In this document: positions 59,095 to 64,000 of the stretch, piece after piece
Position numbering within the stretch: the first letter of the stretch is position 1
Layout: each line of letters opens with the position of its first letter
NCBI RefSeq assembly: GCF_042670205.1
Contig: NZ_JBHUWD010000010.1
Coordinates: forward strand, 32,171-96,170
Origin: Luteimicrobium sp042670205
Lineage (GTDB): Bacteria; Actinomycetota; Actinomycetes; Actinomycetales; Cellulomonadaceae
Length of the DNA: 64,000 nt
Direction of reading: 5' to 3'
Made by a program: the position numbers and the translations under genes
Notes under the pieces: model-generated
What the model saw: the letters and a program-made list of their open reading frames with translations, nothing else
Databases searched by the model: none
What the model was told of the DNA's origin: nothing

Positions 59095-59628
59095 ATGCCG
59101 GCCACCCCCACCCCCGCGGCGCTCGAGGGCGACGACCTCGAGACCTGGTCCGCCCTGGCGACCGTGCTCGAGTGGCTCCCCGCCGCGCTCGACACCCAGC
59201 TGCAGCGCGACGCCCAGCTCACCCACTTCGAGTACGGCGTCCTGTACGCCCTGTCCCGGGCGCCCGGCGGCACCCTGCGGATGAGCGTCCTCGCGGGGTA
59301 CGCGAACAGCTCGCTCTCACGCCTGTCCCGGGCGGTCACCCGCCTCCAGTCCCGGGGGTGGGTGCGACGCTCCCCCGACCCCACCGACGGCCGCTTCACC
59401 CTCGCGACGCTCACGGACCTCGGACGGGAGAAGGTCGACGACGCCACCCCGGGCCACGTGGAGACGGTCCACCGGTTGGTCCTCGACCGGCTGACGCAGC
59501 CCCAGGCCCGGCAGCTGCGCGAGATCAGCCGGCGCATCGTGCGGGCCATCAGGGACGAGGGCGCCTGGTCGCCGCACGACTCGACGGACGCCGTCGCGGT
59601 CGTCCCGACGACCGGGAGGACCTCGTGA
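59095..59628 (+). CDS. MarR-family regulator
   Basis: This 177-residue winged-helix repressor has a dimer helix (WSALATVLEWLPAALDTQLQRDAQLTHFEYGVL). The helix-turn-helix is LRMSVLAGYANSSLSRLSRAVTRLQSRG, and the wing is VRRSPDPTDGRFTLATLTDLG. It is divergent from the SDR with a shared palindrome and overlaps the downstream kinase fragment by 4 bp. It probably derepresses the SDR when it binds a phenolic or similar ligand. Confidence 0.94.
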   Translation: MPATPTPAALEGDDLETWSALATVLEWLPAALDTQLQRDAQLTHFEYGVLYALSRAPGGTLRMSVLAGYANSSLSRLSRAVTRLQSRGWVRRSPDPTDGRFTLATLTDLGREKVDDATPGHVETVHRLVLDRLTQPQARQLREISRRIVRAIRDEGAWSPHDSTDAVAVVPTTGRTS

Positions 59629-59864
59629 CGGACCTCGTCATCCGCACCGGCTCCCCGGGATCAGGAAAGACGACCGTCGCCAGGCTCGTCGCCCGGCGCT
59701 ACCCCCGCAGCGTCCGTCTCCGCACGGACGACTTCTGGCACTTCATCGCCCGGGGCGCCTTCCCGCCCTCTGAGCCGGGGGCCGACGAGCCGAACCAGCT
59801 CGCGGCAGACCACGTCGGCTGTCTCCTCGGCGTCGGGGGCGGACGTGTCGAGGGCGTGGTCTGA
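59625..59864 (+). pseudogene. Truncated P-loop kinase
   Basis: The 79-codon frame starts at a GTG overlapping the MarR stop. It has an intact Walker A (GSPGSGKTTVARLVARRYPRS) and the RTDDFWHFIARGAFPPSEPGADE segment of small-molecule kinases, which are normally about 170-180 residues. The chain then ends with VGCLLGVGGGRVEGVV, without the central DG strand, lid or C-terminal helices. I see no continuation in another frame. A deletion has probably removed the rest. Confidence 0.7.
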
Positions 59865-59905
59865 CGACGCGGCCCGAGCCGGCGCCGGTCGCCCGGCCTG
59901 CTGAC

Positions 59906-59951
59906 CCGACCACATCAAAAATCCGACCACGTCAGAGGTCCGACCACGTCA
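59906..59951. repeat. Three 12-bp direct repeats at 17-bp spacing
   Basis: CCGACCACRTCA starts at 59906, 59923 and 59940. The exact 17-bp period and the position just before the next gene's ribosome site suggest a binding array rather than chance. Confidence 0.8.
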
Positions 59952-59962
59952 GGATGGACACC

Positions 59963-60448
59963 ATGACCTCGACCGAACCCTCGCACGCCCACGCCCTCCG
60001 CGTCGCCCGTGTCCTCGGAGTCACCGAGCAGGTCTGCACGGTCTGGGAAGCCTCCGGACCGAAGGACGTTCCGTTCGCGACGACGTTCCCTGCCCCCAGG
60101 AGGGAGCGCGTCGCACCGGGACACCTGGCGGCGGTCGCCACCGGACCCGACGGCGCCGACGTCGTGGTGTGGCGCTGGTACGACGCGGTCGTGCTCGGGT
60201 CCGCCGAGGGCGACGGCACCGTACGACTCTGGGAGCCTGCACACGGTGAAGTGACTGCCCGGCGCCGCCGGACCGACGCTCCGCTCGAGCCGGGGACCCG
60301 GGCCTTCGCGTCGGCGGGGCTCCCCGGCGCGGACTGGTGGGTCAACGGTCCCGCGGACCGACTGCCGCGGGACGGAGCCATCGACCTCGCCCAGGTGGAG
60401 AGCTTGTACACGGACAACGGACTCTGGGAGTCCGTGTTCGGGTCCTGA
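59963..60448 (+). CDS. Hypothetical protein
   Basis: This 161-residue protein with no signal peptide or membrane helix is mostly beta and charged (VRVARVLGVTEQVCTVWEASG-like start, VVVWRWYDAVVLGSAEGDGTVRLWEPAHGEV in the middle). I do not recognise a family. The ATG at 59963 is preferred over 59954 because AGGATGG lies 5 nt before it, while the earlier ATG has no ribosome site. Three 17-bp-spaced repeats abut it upstream, so it may be regulated. It is convergent with the phosphoesterase gene. Confidence 0.7.
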   Translation: MTSTEPSHAHALRVARVLGVTEQVCTVWEASGPKDVPFATTFPAPRRERVAPGHLAAVATGPDGADVVVWRWYDAVVLGSAEGDGTVRLWEPAHGEVTARRRRTDAPLEPGTRAFASAGLPGADWWVNGPADRLPRDGAIDLAQVESLYTDNGLWESVFGS

Positions 60449-60469
60449 CCACGGGCCGGCGACGGCACC

Positions 60470-61456
60470 TCACAGTCCGAATGCCGACCCCATGTCCGGC
60501 GCACCTCGGGCGTTGCCCAGCGGCGCCACTCCGAGGACCTCGTCAAGGAACCGGGTGAGGGAGTAGTGCGTCAGCGGGGTCCTCACGACCAGGTGACTCA
60601 CCCGGGGCGTGAGCACCGACGTCAGCACGACGTTCCCCGACCTGCGATCGTCCTCGTCGGCGGTCACGACGACGACGAGCCGCCCCGACCTGAAGTCCGT
60701 GCTCGCGAGGACGGGCGTGAGCGTGCGCTTCAGCCACCGGTCCGCTCGGGCCAGCGATGCGTCGTGCGCGTCGTTGTCGACGTCGGGAATCAGGAGGCCG
60801 ACGTCGGGCAACCGGTTCGCCACCGCGTCCGCACGGAACGTGTCCGTGCTCAGGTCGCCGGCGCGGCACGCCGCTCGGTCCGCCGCGAAGTACGTCCAGG
60901 GGTTGTGGCGGACGGCGTACGCACCGTGGTCGCGGACAGCGCACCTGCTCGGCATCGACTCCGCATAGGTCCGCGCCGACCTGCCGGCCTGCCGCGCCTG
61001 GGAGAAGACCGAGCGGGCGTGCCCGACCTTTGACGCGTTCTGTGCCGGTGGACGATCGTCGCGGATCCCGAAGGTCGATCCGCCGACGATCGCCAGGTAG
61101 TTCGGCTCGCTGGGGTGGGTCAGCGCATGCCACCGGGTCGCGTACCCGTACCGGTTCGAGAGCGCCGCCACGTACGGCATCTCGGACAGCATCTCGTGCA
61201 GCGAGTGGTTCTCCTCGATCACGACCAGCACCTTCGTCGGATGCGATCCGGCACGCGACGCCGAGGATGAACCGTGCGGCGTGGGCGGGGCCGCAGTCAC
61301 GGTGGGCGCCGCCCCAGCCTGGGGGGCCGAGCCTGCCGAAGACGCCTGCTGGGAGGTCTCCACCGGCCGCGACGTGCCGGACACGCTGCTCGGCCCGCAG
61401 CCCGCCAGCGCCAGCGCGGCGGCCACGATCACGACGAGATGTCGTCCGATCGACAC
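60470..61456 (-). CDS. Phosphoesterase-family lipoprotein
   Basis: This 328-residue exported lipoprotein has a signal peptide with lipobox LALAGC (Cys20), a Ser/Ala-rich linker to about 85, then a phosphoesterase (PF04185-like, phospholipase C/acid phosphatase) domain. The domain has VLVVIEENHSLHEML, WHALTHPSEPNYLAIVGGSTFGI, LLIPDVDNDAHD and RLVVVVTADEDDRRSG. These carry the Asn/His/Asp metal ligands of the alkaline-phosphatase superfold. It probably cleaves phosphate esters at the cell surface. The GTG start lies 7 nt after a TACGAT box. Confidence 0.9.
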   Translation of the reverse strand: MSIGRHLVVIVAAALALAGCGPSSVSGTSRPVETSQQASSAGSAPQAGAAPTVTAAPPTPHGSSSASRAGSHPTKVLVVIEENHSLHEMLSEMPYVAALSNRYGYATRWHALTHPSEPNYLAIVGGSTFGIRDDRPPAQNASKVGHARSVFSQARQAGRSARTYAESMPSRCAVRDHGAYAVRHNPWTYFAADRAACRAGDLSTDTFRADAVANRLPDVGLLIPDVDNDAHDASLARADRWLKRTLTPVLASTDFRSGRLVVVVTADEDDRRSGNVVLTSVLTPRVSHLVVRTPLTHYSLTRFLDEVLGVAPLGNARGAPDMGSAFGL

Positions 61457-61463
61457 GAGGAAA

Positions 61464-61469
61464 ATCGTA
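61464..61469 (-). promoter_or_regulatory. -10 box, likely leaderless start of the phosphoesterase gene
   Basis: On the minus strand TACGAT ends 7 nt before the GTG at 61456. The rest of the gap to 61707 shows nothing else recognisable. Confidence 0.5.
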
Positions 61470-61707
61470 GGTTCGGCGCCCGTCCTTCGCCACCACGTGC
61501 CACGGCTGGCTGGGCTCCGACCGGCCGTGCCGGCGCGCCCGTCGCAGCAGACGACGTCACGCTCAACGTTCACCCGCGCGACGACAGCCGGACACCGGCC
61601 GGACCCCGCGTTCTTCGCCGGGCGGCCTAGCGTCCGACCGTCGCTCTCCGCCGGTGCGAGTCGGACGCCGCCCCACCGGTGGAGCCCCTCGGACGAGAGG
61701 TCACCCC

Positions 61708-63387
61708 ATGCTCAGGTCCCGCAGCGCCGCCGTCGCGGCGCTCCTCGGTCTCGGACTCGCCGGCGTCGCCGCCCCGGCGATCGCCCACGGCCGCGCCCCG
61801 CACCCCTCCCACCCCGCGCACGCGGCGTCGTCGGCACCGCGCGCCGACAAGGTCGCCGTGAGCGGCGGCGTGACCAGCGTGCTGACGCCCCTCGCCAACG
61901 ACCCGAAGGGCCTCCAGCTCGTCTCGTCGACGAAGACCGCGCACGGCGCCCTCACGCGCCAGGCCGACGGCTCGTTCCTCTACACGCCCGACAAGGGCTT
62001 CCGCGGCACGGACTCCTTCAGCTACGCGACGACGGATGCCGCGCGGCTCTACGCGACCGACGTCGCCCCGCTCGGGAAGGTCGGTGACGTCGAGATCTCG
62101 GGCGGCGCGTACGGGTCGGCGGTCGTCACGAAGCCCGGGAGCGACGACGTGGTCTACGGGCTCACGGACCGCGGCCCGAACGTCGACGGCCCCGACGGCT
62201 CCAAGGTCGAGCCGCTGCCCGACTTCACGCCCTCGATCGGTGAGTTCCGGCTCGGCTCGGACGGCCGCGCGACCCTCGTGCGGACCATCCCGCTCAAGGC
62301 GAAGGACGGCACCCCGCTCAACGGTCAGGAGAACCCGGAGGCCGACGCGGGCGAGACGATCCTCGGGATGGACGGCACCGCGCTGCCCACGTCCGCGAAC
62401 GGCCTCGACACCGAGGGCCTGGTCGCCGCGAAGGACGGCACGTTCTGGGTCTCCGACGAGTACGGGCCGTACATCGTGCACTTCGACCGGAGCGGTAGGG
62501 AGCTCGAGCGGTTCTCGCCGTTCGACGGCTCGCTGCCGCGCGAGCTGAGGTTCCGTGAGCCCAACAAGGGCATGGAGGGCCTGACGGTCACGCCCGACGG
62601 GAGGACGCTCGTCGGGATCATGCAGGCCGCCCTCACGATCGACTCCGACCACCAGGCGAAGAGCAAGAACATCCCGTTCACGCGCATCGTCACGTTCGAC
62701 CTCACGACGCACCGGGTGCACGAGTACGCCTACGTCCTGGCCGACCCGGCGACGAACGGCACCGCGGTCAGCGAGATCACGGCGGTCTCGGCGACGAAGT
62801 TCCTCGTCGACGAGCGCGACGGCCACACGGAGCCCGGCGCCTTCAAGAAGGTCTACGAGATCGACCTGTCGAAGGCGACCGACATCGGGCCGTCCGCGAA
62901 GGTCGCGGGCGCGCACTACGACGCGACGTACGGTCTCGAGGTGTCCGGCACGAGCACGGGCGTCGGGCCGCTCGAGTACCTGTTCACGGACAAGTCGCAG
63001 AGCCCCGACGGCGACGCGATCCTCCGCGCCGCGGGCGTCACCCCGGTCGCGAAGTCGCTCTACCTCGACCTCGGCGCCCTCGTGACGAAGCTCGACGCGA
63101 CCGGCGGGTTCTTCGGCCACGACAAGGTCGAGGGCATCGACCTCGTCGACGGCGGCCGCAAGCTGCTCGTGTCGAACGACTCGGACTTCGGGATCGACGG
63201 GCTGTCCGACGCGAACGGCGACGCCTCGACCGACGTCGCGCCGCCCTTCGCCCTGCACACCAAGCTCCAGCCGAACGGCACCCAGGACGACGGCGCGTAC
63301 CTCGTCGTCGACCTCGCCAAGGCGAAGGACGTGCTGTCCGGCAAGGACGCGACCCGGTCCGCGACGGTGACGATCGCCGTCCGCTGA
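61708..63387 (+). CDS. Secreted phytase-like esterase with cadherin-like domain
   Basis: This 559-residue exported protein has a signal peptide (AAVAALLGLGLAGVAAPAIA, cleavage near residue 26). A short bacterial cadherin-like domain follows (SVLTPLANDPKG... GSFLYTPDKGFRGTDSFSY, 55-110), then the esterase-like phytase domain (PF13449-type) with GLTDRGPNVDG, GLDTEGLVAAKDGTFWVSDEYGPYIVHFD and KVEGIDLVDGGRKLLVSNDSDFG. The DExYGP and NDSDF motifs are typical. Substrate is uncertain; phosphate scavenging is plausible, given the phosphoesterase next door. Confidence 0.93.
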   Translation: MLRSRSAAVAALLGLGLAGVAAPAIAHGRAPHPSHPAHAASSAPRADKVAVSGGVTSVLTPLANDPKGLQLVSSTKTAHGALTRQADGSFLYTPDKGFRGTDSFSYATTDAARLYATDVAPLGKVGDVEISGGAYGSAVVTKPGSDDVVYGLTDRGPNVDGPDGSKVEPLPDFTPSIGEFRLGSDGRATLVRTIPLKAKDGTPLNGQENPEADAGETILGMDGTALPTSANGLDTEGLVAAKDGTFWVSDEYGPYIVHFDRSGRELERFSPFDGSLPRELRFREPNKGMEGLTVTPDGRTLVGIMQAALTIDSDHQAKSKNIPFTRIVTFDLTTHRVHEYAYVLADPATNGTAVSEITAVSATKFLVDERDGHTEPGAFKKVYEIDLSKATDIGPSAKVAGAHYDATYGLEVSGTSTGVGPLEYLFTDKSQSPDGDAILRAAGVTPVAKSLYLDLGALVTKLDATGGFFGHDKVEGIDLVDGGRKLLVSNDSDFGIDGLSDANGDASTDVAPPFALHTKLQPNGTQDDGAYLVVDLAKAKDVLSGKDATRSATVTIAVR

Positions 63388-63429
63388 CCCTTCTCGCCGG
63401 CTACCCCTTCTCGCCGGGCACCCCCACTC

Positions 63430-63489
63430 GCCGAGCACGGGGCCTGCGCCCGTCCGCACCGCCGGACGGGCGGAGGCCCCGTGCTCGGC
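63430..63489. repeat. Two-tier palindrome containing the CCGAGCACGGG word
   Basis: GCCGAGCACGGGGCC (63430-63444) pairs with 63475-63489, and inside it CGCCCGTCCG (63447-63456) pairs with 63463-63472. Another half copy (CCCGTGCTCGGC) follows at about 63500. It lies between convergent genes, so terminator activity is likely. It shares a 26-bp left part with the element at 63935-64000. Confidence 0.9.
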
Positions 63490-63557
63490 CGTCGGGAATC
63501 CCGTGCTCGGCAAGAGGGAGAGGACGTGCGCGTCGTCGAGCGAGGGTGCGGGACCGC

Positions 63558-63887
63558 TCAGGCGTCCGGGTCGAGATCCTCGGGACGCGCCGGGTCGACG
63601 AGGTCGTCGTACTCGTGGTGCCGTTCCACGTACGCGTGGATGAACGGGCAGACGGCGACGACGCGCATCCCCCGCGACCGGACGTCGTCGAGCGCGTAGG
63701 ACGCGAGGAACGAGCCCACGCCCTTGCCCTCGAACTCCTCCTTGACGACCGTGTGGATGAACACGACCCGGTCGCCGCGGACCCAGTAGGCCGCGAAGCC
63801 CGCGAACCGGCCGTCGTCGGTGCGGATCTCGTACCGCTCGTGCTCGCGGTTGTCCGTCGCGACCAGGTGCAGTGCGTCGTCGCTCAC
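63558..63887 (-). CDS. Small GNAT acetyltransferase (YjdJ/PF14542-like)
   Basis: This 109-residue single-domain acetyltransferase has VVFIHTVVKEEFEGKGVGSFLASYALDDVRSRGMRVVAVCPFIHAYVERHHEYDDLV. It shows the acetyl-CoA motif EGKGVGS and the CPF(x)xxY tail typical of the human GTLF3B/YjdJ-like family. Length is normal for this group. The GTG start has a CATGAT box 6 nt upstream. Related palindromes flank it on both sides. Confidence 0.92.
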   Translation of the reverse strand: MSDDALHLVATDNREHERYEIRTDDGRFAGFAAYWVRGDRVVFIHTVVKEEFEGKGVGSFLASYALDDVRSRGMRVVAVCPFIHAYVERHHEYDDLVDPARPEDLDPDA

Positions 63888-63934
63888 CCGCCCATCATGG
63901 CCGACGACGCCGCCCGCCGTCAGCCCGTCGGCCG

Positions 63935-64000
63935 AGCACGGGATCCGTGCCCGCCGAGCACGGGGTCTGCGCCCGTCCGACGGCGCGGACGGGCGCAGAC
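63935..64000. repeat. Second CCGAGCACGGG element, cut by the window edge
   Basis: CCGAGCACGGGATCC and CCGAGCACGGGGTCTGCGCCCGTCCG are followed by a perfect 15-bp hairpin (63965-63979 with 63986-64000). The second word is the same 26-bp sequence as at 63431, with one base changed. The element may continue beyond the window. Confidence 0.85.

Noticed and set aside
59906..59951. Plasmid or chromosomal replication origin iterons
   Set aside because: Only three copies, with no Rep gene, AT-rich region or DnaA boxes nearby.

Overview
The window is high-GC DNA (roughly 70-75% by eye) from an actinomycete. The gene set suggests the order Micrococcales, in the neighbourhood of Cellulomonas and its relatives. 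The supporting markers are a four-gene conservon (CvnA-D), the bacterial proteasome activator Bpa ending in GQYL, a DUF5926 protein next to a GT2 glycosyltransferase, an F420-type luciferase-like oxidoreductase, an actinobacterial SoxR, and many genes that look leaderless. The family placement is inference. There is no prophage, insertion sequence, CRISPR array or rRNA. The window reads as ordinary chromosome with small accessory islands.

Layout. 1-7.7 kb: the end of an unknown gene, tRNA-Arg(ACG), an ABC exporter (ATPase plus FtsX-like permease), a zinc alcohol dehydrogenase divergent from a TetR regulator, a membrane protein, a DHA2-type MFS exporter fused to a MarR-like domain, and tRNA-Ser(GCT). 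7.9-18.5 kb: a 1246-residue LGFP-repeat protein with a cysteine-peptidase-like core, a uridine-kinase-like protein without a P-loop, a GMC oxidoreductase, a gamma-glutamyltransferase, an SDR, a divergent HxlR/quinone-oxidoreductase pair, and tRNA-Ser(TGA). 18.6-24.5 kb: the conservon, a membrane sensor kinase, roadblock protein, DUF742 protein and GTPase transcribed as one unit. 24.7-34.8 kb: quinone oxidoreductase, Bpa, an EamA exporter, a DUF805 protein, a sugar ABC importer under a LacI regulator with a recognisable operator, a HAD phosphatase and serS. 34.9-38.2 kb: a lipid kinase, then a secreted HINT polymorphic toxin with an overlapping candidate immunity gene. 38.4-50.6 kb: membrane and envelope genes, GT2, DUF5926, an EF-G paralogue, DUF4037, DUF389, an LLM oxidoreductase and a VanY-type carboxypeptidase. 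50.7-64 kb: SoxR divergent from an MFS exporter with the SoxR box between them, pgm, an animal-type haem peroxidase, a YCII/ECF42 sigma pair with anomalous starts, an SDR/MarR pair, a truncated kinase, a phosphoesterase lipoprotein, a phytase-like secreted protein and an acetyltransferase.

How the genes fit together. Several modules are regulator-plus-target pairs with a visible operator between them: TetR/ADH, HxlR/QorB, LacI/sugar ABC, SoxR/MFS and MarR/SDR. Three features cut across the window. First, at least 17 start codons lie 6-8 nt after a TANNNT-like -10 box, the geometry of leaderless mRNA. Second, many intergenic gaps carry strong nested palindromes or tandem 29-bp units whose words recur at distant loci. 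Third, two adjacent genes (YCII and ECF42) lack a normal start codon where homology places the start. The strongest candidate for undescribed biology is the HINT toxin's C-terminal domain with its partner, followed by the LGFP/cysteine-peptidase protein and the repeat family.
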